Below are positions 36,601-47,694 of a stretch of 64,000 bases of DNA, one piece after another. Source of the stretch: Actinostola sp. cb2023 (Eukaryota; Cnidaria; Anthozoa; Actiniaria; Actinostolidae); NCBI GenBank assembly GCA_033675265.1, contig JAUJYZ010001118.1:16001-80000 (forward strand), written 5' to 3'. Below the pieces are notes generated by a model. It had not been told where the DNA came from. It searched no databases and saw nothing but the letters and a program-made list of their open reading frames with translations. A program made the position numbers and the translations under genes. Numbering within the stretch: the first letter of the stretch is position 1; each line of letters starts with the position of its first letter.

Positions 36601-38772
36601 CCTAATAAACATTGTAGCCAACCAATCAGAGTACATGCGATGTATTGCAAATATTGAATTATAGAGATGACATACACAATGTACAGTTCATTCAAATCTA
36701 CTATGTGTATGATGTACATTGTACATCTAATCAGTACAGAAAACTTGTACAAGAGCTGAAAAGAAAAAAAAAAACAATATTTGTCCAATGTTTTACCTTC
36801 AAGTGCTACATAATGTTTGCCATTTATTTGATTAAATTTACATTGTACTGTTGGTGGCGACACTACTGGTAGTGTAGCATTTACTGAAAACACATAAACA
36901 ACACTGTTATTCACTCATAACAATAACTATATAATGTACATTTGTAGGCACATGTAGATGACTTACTCAAGATGGTCATGCATGGGGTTCCTGTGGTGGC
37001 CATGTTGTTACGTACAGAGTAAAGATCACTTGAGTAAGAAATATGATACACACTTTCTATGTTTTGCAGTTGAAACATTGACATTGCTAGGGGGTGCAGT
37101 ATGCTTGATACGTGAGCATTGTTTAGTGCGCAAAACTATATGGAAATATTAATGCTCAGTATAACAACATGTATTTTATTTCATGTCTGTTTTTTTGTAA
37201 TTTTTCTAAATTACAACTCAATTTTATCAGTCAATAAAGTAGACGTAGAATAATATTGTGATAGCTACATGTAGATGATGTTTACAGATTTTGTTTTTTG
37301 TGTAGACTAGACATGGTAGTACTAACAGACCAAAACATACTCTGTTGCCCCTGACAACATCACAGTTTTAATGGAAAAACATGAAAAGTGTCTTGTTTGT
37401 TACTCAAGTGATAAGCGCGTATATAGTAATACACTGTGTGGATAGATAAGCAGTATTGTGCATACACTCTATTCTGCTCATTTCAGATTAACAGATTACA
37501 GAATCTAATCTGCATGACTTTCCCATTCATATGACTAACAACCCACCATGACATCTGAAGGTGCGTTGAACATCTGCCAACAGTTCATCAGGATCATTTC
37601 GGATAAAAAGATCCAAGTAATCATTCCATGGAATATGTGTACTGATTTGTGCATTGGCATTGAGCTCAGGAGTCCAAACATTAACTGATAATTTAATGCG
37701 TCGACTCAAAGCAGGCAAGACATCAAGGGATACATTGAGTGGATAAATAATGTCACCATGGCTTGTGACTAGTGGTTTAGTATCCTGTCAAATAAAATTG
37801 CAGTAGTATTAACTTCTCTCTCATTGGTCACTTTTACGGTTCTAACATTCATTTGAAAATAATTAATTAAGAATGAATTTTGTGGTCAGAATATTGATTA
37901 ATGACCTCCAGAAATGGAAACTTCCGATAATTATTCAAGTTATATCATTTTGTAGAATTTTAGTGAAAAATAAATGTTATAACAGCTAGAACTCATATAC
38001 ACACATAATGTAAATCTTAATTATTCTTGTTATTATTATTATTAACGTAGATGTTTTCGTTGACGATTCGTTGACTCGATCTCAGCTTGGCAAAACTTGT
38101 ATGGTAATTTTTTTATCTTATATTCGAATATTTCAATTTTCATCTTCTTTTTCAACATTTGAAATCATGGGTATAAATCTCAGACAGAATGCAAAAGCAT
38201 AGAATGTGAATTATAAATGAAATTCAAGAACACAAAGCATGCAAAATAAATCTCATTTGTCTGATGTTTTCCCCCTGACCAGCTTGCAACACAGTTAAGC
38301 TTAATACCAGCAGATTAATTAGAAGAACACTGTGAATAAAGACTCTTGATCTATACTAGACTATACGGTATACCTGCACCAACTCGCTTCTTTGATTGCT
38401 TCTATTCCTCGATGAGCTTAACGGAGAACAAGTATTGAATCCTCCCCTCGACTGAGCATCGTGTTCCTTGTGAGCTCCCACATCAATACAGCTCACGCTA
38501 ACAGATGTACAAAGGCCAAGAAGCCGTTCTTGCCACTCGGCGTGTAGTTTCTTGATGTCGGTATTCGGTCGGTTCTTTCCGCGAAACTGAGCGATCAGAA
38601 AGAAATCGAGAAGCTCCCCAACGAAGCAGGAATAACGAGGTCCTCTGTCGATGTCTAAAACTGGGTTTGATGTCAATATGTGAGGAAGAAATATATAAAA
38701 TTTGCTGTCGATTTCTTTGTTGTGCTCGGCCATGCTTGCAGCGCCATTTTGTTGGGATTCTGCTGACTGCAT
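30649..38772 (-). CDS. TRAPPC14: Trafficking protein particle complex subunit 14 (TRAPPC14/MAP11, C7orf43 family)
   Basis: TRAPPC14 is a TRAPPII-associated subunit involved in Rabin8 transport and ciliogenesis, and is also described as microtubule-associated. Ten exons join in phase: 38772-38374, 37784-37547, 36883-36797, 36259-36169, 35425-35293, 34068-33983, 33110-33033, 32452-32297, 31536-31467 and 30792-30649. They total 1482 bp, or 493 residues (human 580). Matches in order: SCFVGELLDFFLIAQFRG, HGDIIYPLNVSLDVLP, TLPVVSPPTVQCKF, NKHCKCPVMMLPWEHTSFLY, YLEIPLISTIAWNVETLQLR, SSVIVTASCESI and RYTVTNTEEEDECNVCLKW; the end is SCQVFVVLDS. Translation could also start at the second Met (38730). 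The glycine-rich N-terminal insert of the human protein is absent. Several introns hold foldback elements and tandem repeats. Confidence 0.88.
30952..31255. mobile_element. Foldback element in TRAPPC14 intron 9
   Basis: TATACAGCTATTTCAAAAAA with GGTTGGTGAAGG on the left mirrors CACCAACCTTTTTTGAAATAGCTGTATA on the right. TTGCATACCAAGCCCGAAATG pairs with CATTTCGGGCTTGGTATGCAA, and the arms also carry small GCAAGATGCAA repeats. Confidence 0.8.
31695..31835. mobile_element. Truncated relative of the 36311 element, in TRAPPC14 intron 8
   Basis: AGACGTTTTCATATGAGTGGGAAAG, TTATGGTACCG and TTTTGATTGGTT recur in the element at 36311-36506. Only one end matches. Confidence 0.5.
31871..32106. mobile_element. 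Inverted-repeat element with AT-rich tandem core
   Basis: TGATGACATCCTGTCATCAT with TATCAAGTAA on the left mirrors TTACTTGATAATGATGACAGGATGTCATC on the right. The loop is a run of TTAATTAACATAA units. Confidence 0.65.
34612..34765. repeat. 21-bp tandem repeat, seven copies, in TRAPPC14 intron 5
   Basis: The unit ATCATGCAATTCTCAAGAAC(C) repeats with almost no change. Because 21 is a multiple of three, frames stay open on both strands, but TRAPPC14 splices across it. Confidence 0.9.
35505..36050. repeat. 16-bp C/T-rich minisatellite in TRAPPC14 intron 4
   Basis: The unit CAGCCACCTCTCATCC repeats about 30 times with variants CATCCTCC and CAGCTACC. Confidence 0.9.
36311..36506. mobile_element. 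Foldback element in TRAPPC14 intron 3
   Basis: GTATAGAGTCATTTTCATATGAGTGGGAA at the left mirrors TTCCCACTCATACGAAAACGACTCTAC at the right. The inside has two CTGATTGGTTGA/GTGATTGGTTGA copies. A truncated relative lies at 31695. Confidence 0.75.
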
Positions 38773-39086
38773 CTGATTGCATGCGTAGAAATATACGCAT
38801 TGGGGGAGGGCTGGGGGTATGTCAACTGTTTTGCGAAATATAAATTAAAAGAAGCAAAATCTGTTTTATTAGCCTTCATACGTAGCTATTCTTTTATATG
38901 CTGTTACTGTATCATTAGTCGTAATTTCTCTCTTTTTACGATACTAAATCACTAAATAATTGGTGGGATACCTGTGTTGTCGCTTGTTGGCGCGCTTCTT
39001 TGGTTTCAGGTTTCAATGGCTGCTGTTCGTTGACCCCTTTGTTGCTTTTATTTGAAATAGCCTGAACACAACATTTAACTGGCAAA
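38773..39086. promoter_or_regulatory. Probable TRAPPC14 promoter, possibly bidirectional
   Basis: A 314-base gap separates the TRAPPC14 ATG (minus) from the ATG of a candidate plus-strand micro-gene. No TATA box was recognised. The assignment is by position only. Confidence 0.35.
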
Positions 39087-40042
39087 ATGCTTTTAGTATT
39101 ATTGAGCAAGGTAATTTACCAGTGTATGATGTCGGTGTCAAAGCTCACTTCTTTCTAATTCAGCTGGGACCTTCGCTGGTTCAGGTAAGTAAGCTTATTA
39201 AAGCTTACCCACTCTGTGACCTCTGTGTTGTGTGAATCCAACAGAGTATGAAAGCTCGTGTATTTCTCTGTTGCATAACCATAGAAGCTCTCTACAAAAT
39301 TGAGTTCTTGACAATGATTAACTGAATACTCGTGCACAGAAACAACCAATGTTTCTTGGCGATATTTTTAGAGAAGTCAAGCATATTTCCCGACTTTCCT
39401 GGGGCACGTTTGTCGGCGTCGACTGCTTTTAATAGTTACCAAACCTTTGACCTTGTAAACAATTCATTAATATAGTTTGTAATTGTATTTATTGATTTAT
39501 AGCATTGTATTTTCTAATCTCAAAAGTCAAATACTCTTTATTGTTTTACTGAACGAATTTTCCCGCGCTGTGCTGATCACGTGATATTCGAGCACACACA
39601 CTCCCCCACCCCACAGTCACAGAACATTACTACCACCTGTTCAAGCTTTCAAATCAATTTCATGCAATTCTACACATTGATTTTTCATTTGTACTTGTCA
39701 ATAGATGTGGAATAATAAATACCTAGGCTGTAGTATCAAGATTTTTCCTGGTTTCCAAATGCTCTTTGTACTATTAAATACTGTCCAGTGTTTGTTCACT
39801 AGTCTAGATGGCCCTTAATATTCTATTGAGAATTTATGGATATCATAAATCTACAATGTTTAACAAGATTGTCCAAGAGAAAAATATATGATTGATTCAT
39901 TATTCAGATGGTGTATAGAAAAGATATGGAGTTCAAGTCAAGAAGACAGTGGATATATGAGGTAAACAGGTTCCCTCTGCTCTGTTCACATCATTACACT
40001 TCTTTCTTTCTTTATTCTTGCCTTGTTCTTCCAACAGCACCA

Positions 40043-40078
<36 letters not shown>

Positions 40079-40094
40079 TTACGATAAAGTTTAA
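39087..40094 (+). CDS. Candidate micro-gene of four small exons, unknown product
   Basis: Not recognised. Four plus-strand segments with good splice borders join in phase 0: 39087-39110 (MLLVLLSK|GTAATT), 39164-39184 (LGPSLVQ, flanked by TTTCTAATTCAG and GTAAGTAAG), 39908-39961 (MVYRKDMEFKSRRQWIYE) and 40038-40094, whose acceptor follows a strong pyrimidine tract. The last exon starts HQ, runs through an (ATT) microsatellite as 11 leucines and ends FYDKV-stop. Total 51 residues. It faces away from TRAPPC14. The matching phases and three good acceptors argue for a real transcript; the tiny exons and the leucine run argue that it may be a non-coding RNA. Confidence 0.28.
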
Positions 40095-40155
40095 GATAAT
40101 GAAGTTCCGACGTTATTATTATTATTATTATCATTATTATTATTATTATTACCAA
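40044..40155. repeat. (ATT)n microsatellites
   Basis: Two ATT runs are separated by about 40 bases of unique sequence. Confidence 0.85.
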
Positions 40156-40164
40156 TATCTACTC

Positions 40165-40240
40165 AGGGCAATATCTAGGGACTCAGGGGCAATATCTAGG
40201 GACTCAGGGGCAATATCTAGGGACTCGGACAATATCTAGG
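40165..40240. repeat. 22-bp tandem repeat, about four copies
   Basis: The unit CAGGGGCAATATCTAGGGAC(T) repeats directly before a MITE that also begins CAGGGGC. Confidence 0.75.
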
Positions 40241-40244
40241 GGCT

Positions 40245-40392
40245 CAGGGGCGGATCCAGAAATATTTGAGAGGGGGGTCCATATGTATTCTAAGGAAAAC
40301 CTGTTTAAAAAACTAGATTCTATGATAAAACAATCAACTGAACCGTAGGTATGACAGAGGGGTTTGGACCCCTCGCCCTGGATCCACCCACT
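40245..40392. mobile_element. MITE with CAGGGGCGGATCCAG ends
   Basis: The left end CAGGGGCGGATCCAG and right end CTGGATCCACCCACTG form imperfect terminal inverted repeats of the hAT-like type common in animals. The inside is 148 bp and non-coding, with a GGGGTCC/GGACCCC pair. Confidence 0.65.
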
Positions 40393-40822
40393 GTATGATA
40401 GCCTATCCATGATTCTACTTTAAAGTGTATCAATCCAATTACTATTCATTTACTATTCATATTAATAATAATTATTGGTATGATGTGGAGGGGTGCAAGA
40501 GGCCTTTTCTCTCAGTCATGACCCCTCCTGATGAATGAATTAATAACTCTTACACTAGAAGAGGCCTTTAGCATCCAGAACCTAAAGCATAGAGGTCTTA
40601 TCTACAAATGCTGTTTGTCGCTTAATATTTTTAAATTCAGTTAAATCTACTTTCTGTAAACTTGAATTGTGATAGTATATCTTATGTGATCAAAAATGAT
40701 ACACAATGTTCATTGAATTATCTAACTCTTCTGGATTTCTGTATCAAAGTGATATCATTTGTTTGATTGTGTAAATAACTGACAAGTAATTGTTAAGAAT
40801 TTAGTCTCAGCACCACAAAACC
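40393..40822. other. Spacer 3' of the mucin-like gene
   Basis: Probably contains the 3'UTR of the minus-strand gene. No distinct feature was recognised. Confidence 0.35.
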
Positions 40823-43800
40823 TCAGTAGAATGCAATACTTGAATATGAATCATCATCCTTTATAATAATTTTCCCTCTCCTTGATGCCACTTCATCATT
40901 TCTCAGCCTATTTAACAAGGCAGTCCTGTTGTTCACGGCTTTCTCATCATCATCATCATCATCACGCGGTTGCACCGTGCGACCACCATAGTAATCAGCC
41001 CCATGATGCAATGGTGACAGACGAACTAGCTCCAACTCGTTTTTATAAATCTGGTTTGTGCCTCTTGAGGATAGTGTGCTTGAGTGAAGCTTTAGTTTAC
41101 CATATCGTCTGCGACCACAAGATTTTGCTATGCAAATCACTACTCCAAACAATGTTAATGCTACAAATATAGCTACAAATAATATAAATATGATCTTAAC
41201 TGCCCTCTTTTCATTCTCTGTTTTTGCAAAAACAGTGACAGTTGGATTAGTTTTTGAAGAAGTTGAGGAGATAGTTGGTTGTGGGGTCGTAGTTTTCCAT
41301 TCTGTGATGTTAAATGCTTTGAAAAACATTCCATTCCATTTAATGAGAAATTTACCTTGTCTGACAGATTTCTGCAGAATTTCTGGAATCTGATTTGATT
41401 TCTTGCATGTTACAGAAAATAATACCTCAGTGGAGCCGCATTTGATGTCAATGACATCAATCAACGAACTTTCTATGCCGATGAGCCATCTAACTGTGGT
41501 TGTAAAAGCCTTTTTGAATGCATCCTGCCTGGTCCTATCTGGACAAATACCATCAAAGATAACGAGAAACGTGTGTGTATAATCGATAGATGGTACTATA
41601 GAAGACATTGATGTGTTTACGTCTTGCGTTCTCGAAGGCATAATGGATTTAACCATGCTAGTCTGGGGTATTCTTGTCGTTGTTGTTGCTGATGTTGTCG
41701 CTGTTAAAGTCGCCGTTATCGAGTGTGTCTGTACTTCTTTCTCAATGGACAAAGATGACACAGTGATTGAAGATGGTGATAAAAGTAACGATGTTTCTAT
41801 TTGCTTCAATTTCGATGTTCTTATTTCTGCTGATAGCAATGTCACTGAAGATAGCCTTGTTGTAAGTAACGATAATATGGATAATGTTGATATCCTGGAT
41901 GATACTGAAGATAGTGGCAGCACTGGCGATAATATTGGCACTGATGACGCAGACGATGCATATGCTGAAGTTGAAATTAGTGATGATTCTGTCACGAAAC
42001 GTCGCGGTGGTGACGATGACGATGTTGATGATGACTTCACAGAAGATGAAACTGATGAAAAAGATACAAGTGATCTTGGAGATAGTATTAGTGATGAAGT
42101 CAGTGATGATGAAGGTGATGATTCCATAGATGATAACAGCTCTGTTTGTTCTGAAGACGTTGAAAATAAATGCGACGACAACAGTGAATCAGTCGATACT
42201 GATGCTTGAGATGGTGTAGATGTATATAATGATGTTGATAAAGATGATAATGGCAATAAATCTACTGATGACGAAAAGGAAGGTGATGGTTGAAATGATT
42301 CAATTAGTGTTAGTGATAAAGACGACGATCTTTGTGGACTTGATGAAGAGAATGTTGATGACTCCATCTTTGTGACATGTCTGGAAAAACTCGACAATGG
42401 TGCAGTCTCCACCACTGAAAGTAGTGTTTGGGTTGTTGTTCCTGGTTGCAAAGTCAAATTTGTGCGCAGCATCTTCCACGAAGAACTGTTCGTATGAAAT
42501 GATGGCGATGACAGAAGTAATGATGACCCTGATGGCGATGACAGTAGTGATGTCACTTTTGTTGATGATACGTTTTGTTGTCTTGCCTTCAAAGATGTTT
42601 GAAAAGTAATGCTTGAAAGAGTTAGAGTTGAAATAGATGGAGTTGGAGATAGCACCGGTGATGGAAACCTTCCAGTAACATTTCGTGATGCCACCGTTGC
42701 CTTACTTGAAGAAAGTGACAGCATTGCTGTTCGTGCGTAGGAAGTTGAATCTTGGGTAAAAGAAGCTGATAGCATTCCAGTTGAAGGTATTTCTGCTGTT
42801 CTGTTCTCTTCAGTCCCTGATGATGCTGTTCGTGCGTAGGAAGTTGAATCTTGGGTAAAAGAAGCTGTTAGCATTCCAGTTGAAGGTGTTTCTGCTGTTC
42901 TGTTCTCTTCAGTCCCTGATGATGCTGTTACGTGCGATAATATTCTTGATGAAGAAGACGTGAACCACGAAGACTTCTTTTCTCCCATGTGAGCTGATAG
43001 CGTCGTCGATGACGTCGAGACACTTGTTGACGACAATGGAGACGAGGACGAGGACGAAGACATTGATGAAGATGTTAACAGAGCTAATGTAGCATTTGTC
43101 TCCGCATACGAGGTTTCAAGTGATGTAAAGGATGAATCGGTACTTGGCGATATTGTCAATGAAGACTGTGACATCGTTGATGGATATAAATCAACCAAAG
43201 ACTTGGTTGTATTAGACGATACTACAGACTTGGACAGCAATGGAGATGATGGTGATCGTGGTGATAATAGCAGTGGTGATGATGATAGTGATGATGGTTG
43301 TACTGATGACGATAATGGTGTTGGTCTTAGTGATGATGATGATATTGGTGATGATGATGGTACTGGCAACGATGATGATGTTGATAGTGATGATGATTGT
43401 ACTGATGACGATAATGGTGTCGATCTTAGTGATGATGATGGTGATGATATTGGTGATGATGGTGGTACTGGCAACGATGATGATGTTGATAGTGATGATG
43501 TTTGTACTGATGATGATAATGGCGTTGGCCTTAGTGATGATGATGATATTGGTGATGATGGTGGTACTGGCAACGATGATGATGTTGATAGTGATGATGA
43601 TATTGGTGATGATGGTGGTACTGGCAACGATGATGATGTTGATAGTGATGATGTTTGTACTGATGATGATGGTGGTACTGGCAACGATGATGATGTTGAT
43701 AGTGATGATGTTTGTACTGATGATGATAATGGCGTTGGCCTTAGTGATGATGATGATATTGGTGATGATGGTGGTACTGGCAACGATGATGATGATAGTG

Positions 43801-46800
43801 ATGATGGTTGTACTGATGACGATAATGGTGTCGGTCTTACTGATGATGATGATATTGGTGATGGTGGTACTGGTAACGATGATGATGTTGATAGTGATGA
43901 TGATTGTACTGATGACGATAATGGTGTCGATCTTAGTGATGATGATGGTGATGATATTGGTGATGGTGGTGGTACTGGCAACGATGATGATGTTGATAGT
44001 GATGATGTTTGTACTGATGATGATAATGGCGTTGGCCTTAGTGATGATGATGATATTGGTGATGATGGTGGTACTGGCAACGATGATGATGTTGATAGTG
44101 ATGATGATATTGGTGATGATGGTGGTACTGGCAACGATGATGATGTTGATAGTGATGATGGTTGTACTGATGACGATAATGGTGTTGATCTTAGTGATGA
44201 TGATGATACTGGCAACGATGATGTTGATAGTGATGACGATAATGGTGTTGGTGTTATTGATGGTGATGGTGATGATGATGGTTGTACTGATGACGATAAT
44301 GGTGTTGGTGTTATTGATGATGGTGATGATGATACTGGTGGTGATGGTGATAGTGGTACTGGCAACGATGATGATGTTGATAGTGATGACGATAATGGTG
44401 TTGGTGTTGGTGTTATTGATGATGATGGTGATGATGATACTGGTGGTGATGGTGGTACTTGCAACGATGATGATGTTGATAGTGATGACGATAATGGTGT
44501 TGGTGTTATTGATGATGGTGGTGGTGATACTGGTGATGATGTTGATAGTGATGATGATAATGGAATTGGCTTTAGTGATGGTGATGGCAATACTGGAAAT
44601 GACGATGTTGCTGCTGATACTGTTAGTGTTATTGGTGATGGTGTTGACGAAAATGCTGATAGTACTGGTTGAACTAATGGTGATGACGACGATGATGTCA
44701 ATATTGGTGCGATATGTAACGGTGACGATGATGATGACATTGACGCACAAGAAGATGATGAAGTTTGCAAACTTGGTTGTGTAAACGACAAGTGTTCCAA
44801 TGTCGATACATCTACTGGAATTAGCTGTGTATCAAGCACTGCCAATGTATTTGAAACCATAGTAGTTGAACTAAAATAGCTTGACTCGATTTCAGACTCA
44901 GTTCCTGGAGTCCTGTTGATATCCACTGATGTGCTAAATGTTAATCGAGAGGATCGTTGCATGTCTTCTTGATTCGTACTTGATGTAACAGCTTCTGTTG
45001 AGTATTCATGATGTACAGGTGTTTGCGTGGTAGAGGTACCCACCACTTCCATTTCTAAGCTATACGACCGCGCTGTCCTTGGCTTTCCAGACAAACTTGA
45101 GCCTTCAATTCGTTGAACCACTGGCGTGGACATCAGTGCAGCAGATGGTGTGGTCGTTGTCACGGTACTGGATATAATGTTAATGACTGTTGTTTCGTCG
45201 ACAGACAATCTCTCATGGAATCGTGATGCTGTGTAAACCTTTTGCGGAGTCTTCAGTGAACTTGGTATTCCTTGTGACCACGGTGTAGACGATATTCCGT
45301 CTCCTTTACCATCAAATGTCTTGTCGACGTTCACTACAAACGTTTCTTTAGGCGTTATACTTGATTGGTGGATGGAGTATCTTGTTGTGTCCAATCCTTT
45401 TGCTCTCAACGTCTCACTTGGATGTGCAGAGACAAACAAAGGTTCTCGTTCTCTAGAAAGTGTGACAGCATTAGAAGGTGTGGATGACGATTCATCACTT
45501 GATACTTGATGGGCGTGCAACTTAGATGACAGTGATGATGACATTAACGAGATGGCCGTTAATGACGGTGTTAAAGCCGATGACCTTGCATGCAATGGTG
45601 ATGTCACTAGTGATGATGTAATGCTTTGTGTTGTCCCAGCAGTAGTCGTCCACTTTGTTGAGGTGGTTTGGCGACCAATAGATGTACCAGTTGATTGTAT
45701 AAAGCTGTGGATTCCTTTTGAAACAACAATAACAACAAATAAGTAAAAATGTAAATTAAGAAACTACTTCTCTTTCTTTCAGCATTTCTTTCTCTGTTGT
45801 ATCTTCCATAGCTACTCGTAAGATCATGTTTTTTCTCCATTTTTTGCATCTTGCATTTTTCTATGGGTCTTTAAAACATTTTTCATTTGTTGTTTTCGTT
45901 CGTTCTTTCAGTCACTACCGTAGGGAGGGTGGGGCACGGGGGGACACGTGCCCCCTAAATATTTGGTAAAGATGTTTGTTTCTTTTTGTTTGTTTGTTTG
46001 TTTGTTTACTTTTTTATTCTGGGTGCCCCCCAATTCCTGGGTCCTCGCTACGCCCCTGCATTCAGTCGTGATATTAAAGCAAGCATATCTCCAGAAATAA
46101 ATCAACCACATACCATATATAATATCTTTCAAAGCTATAAATCCATATTGAAATGACATCTCAAATAATAACTTCCGTCATCTGTTAATAACAGGAGTGA
46201 TGAACCCTCCGTGTGTCGCTAGACAGGTGATTGCGTTACTGATGGCAAAACTAATATTGAGCCTCAATGAGGTGCGAATTATATTGTGAAAATGACATTA
46301 GCTGCGAATATTACCGGCTCAAAAGCCGAACATAATCAAATCATCACTAGTTCTGACTGATTTGAAAGCTAAAATACGTAGTCATTGTATAGTGTCTTCC
46401 TGTTGGTCTAACCCGTTAATTTGTGTATTGTCTTACTGTCCATCTGTGGCCCATTCAGGAGGTAGCGATTAGAACCGCGATGGCTGCGATAATGTAAAGT
46501 CAAAGATCTTGGTGTTTGCCGGGGGTATTTCCCCCCTCGTCTGAAAGTCTGAGTTTCCTTTACGATGCAGATAACGCGACGCTCCAGCACACAAAAGATT
46601 GCTTCCACAAGTCATTAAATTAGAATAAAAGATGGTATCAGCGCAAAGAGCTCTACGCTCGAGTTGGCACCAGAAATGTCATGCCGCTCAAGAACTTCAT
46701 CGTGACCAAATGTAGAAAAGGAAAGGAATGTAATTTGTAGTTTAGATTTTAAACACTTCTAGTGAATGGCAGATGTAGTGTGTAACGAACTGAATGTGTA

Positions 46801-47694
46801 CATTGTGGCCCGTGACAAATCAGATTATTAACTGCAAACAGGCGATCAATCATGTACTGACGTGGCGTGACAATTACTTAAACCTCAATGTATTCCACAA
46901 GAACTGAACCAGAAATCCAACTAACATCATGTGCACTTTAGGAAGTCAATAACCTTGGAAATGTGTGAATTGTATTGAGTATCAATTGCAGTTGTATAAA
47001 CAAACAAATTAGAGCAGGTTTATTGGTACAAATGAACATAAATCTACCTAATATGTCTCACCTGTGATAGACGGTAAATTTGTCGCTTTGGTGTTTGATT
47101 CTGAGGGAACTACATCCAGCAAGTTTCTTCGTTCACGGTTTTTAATGGGTTTGCATCCTCTCTGAATGATCGCCACCACATCTAGGCACTTCAAGTGAAA
47201 TGCTCTACACCATACCGTCCTTCTCAAATATGCAGACAATTTAGTGGAGTCCAAATATCTGCTCCTAATTGATATTAATAGATTCTCAAGAACTTCCTTC
47301 TCAAGTCTAAAATAAAGATCTATTAACGCTTCTTGTAGATCGCAACAGAATGCTGTAAAATTCGGAAGCGTTTCCGATATTTTCCTGACAGCTTGCGAAG
47401 CACATGTGCTTTGTAGCGAGCTACTTGCTCGTTTGTGTGGCACAGCATTGAACATAAACATGTTGTTGATTTCTCTGCCAACTGGAAAACCTTTCCAATA
47501 CAGTTTCTTTCCTCCATGGACAGTTTGTTCATAGAAACAGATATTCCCTTCAAAGAGCAGTGAATTCCGGATCTGTTAGCACAAGCACATATTCTGAAGT
47601 CATCTCGAGCGATGTTGCATCTATGCTGAAATTCAGACCTACACTGCGATGTGAAGATGAATGTCAAGAAGACGGAGACTACAATTCTTCTCAT
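40823..47694 (-). CDS. Large mucin-like single-pass membrane protein with a dystroglycan-like (SEA-like) membrane-proximal region
   Basis: The main exon, 45714-40823, encodes about 1630 residues. It joins in phase an upstream exon ending at 47062 (ATCACAG|GTGAG, then AAAAG|GAATCC). More than 1200 residues are Ser/Thr/Pro-rich, with repeats built on SSSLPVPPSSPISSS and LRPTPLSSSVQTSSLST, expected to be heavily O-glycosylated. A folded segment follows (HTFLVIFDGICPDR to VIDIKCGSTEVLFSV to KWNGMFFKAFNITEW), then a membrane span (IIFILFVAIFVALTLFGVVI), a basic stop (GRRRYGKLKL) and a ~90-residue tail with an acidic run and SYSSIAFY end. GKLKL plus a following ELELV resembles the juxtamembrane part of dystroglycan, but the PPPY end is missing. 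A secretion signal (MRRIVVSVFLTFIFTS) starts at 47694, but in a frame that stops at 47323. The frame joined to the main exon opens near 47461. Function unknown. Confidence 0.7.
43200..44660 (-). repeat. Degenerate Ser/Pro-coding repeat inside the mucin exon
   Basis: GATGATGGTGATAGTGATGAT-like units on the plus strand read as Ser/Thr/Pro repeats on the minus strand. Because the codons are so biased, other frames on both strands are open for 490-515 codons (Asp/Gly-rich, Met/Val-rich, Ile/Thr-rich). The minus-strand Ser/Pro frame alone continues into the folded domain and membrane span, so it is taken as the real one. Confidence 0.8.
45911..46062. mobile_element. Remnant of a CAGGGGCGTAG-type element in the mucin intron
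   Basis: The right end reads GTCCTCGCTACGCCCCTGCA, as in the element at 28070-28239. GGGGGACACGTGCCCCC and GGTGCCCCCCAATTCC lie inside, with a TTTG microsatellite. The left end is not the expected complement, so this copy is truncated or diverged. Confidence 0.55.
46063..47061. other. Remainder of the mucin-like gene intron
   Basis: No exon or repeat was recognised in this part of the intron. Confidence 0.4.

Noticed and set aside
43203..44672. 489-codon plus-strand Asp/Gly-rich frame as a gene
   Set aside because: It is the complement of the mucin Ser/Pro repeat. It has no continuation into non-repetitive sequence, whereas the minus frame leads into a folded domain and membrane span.
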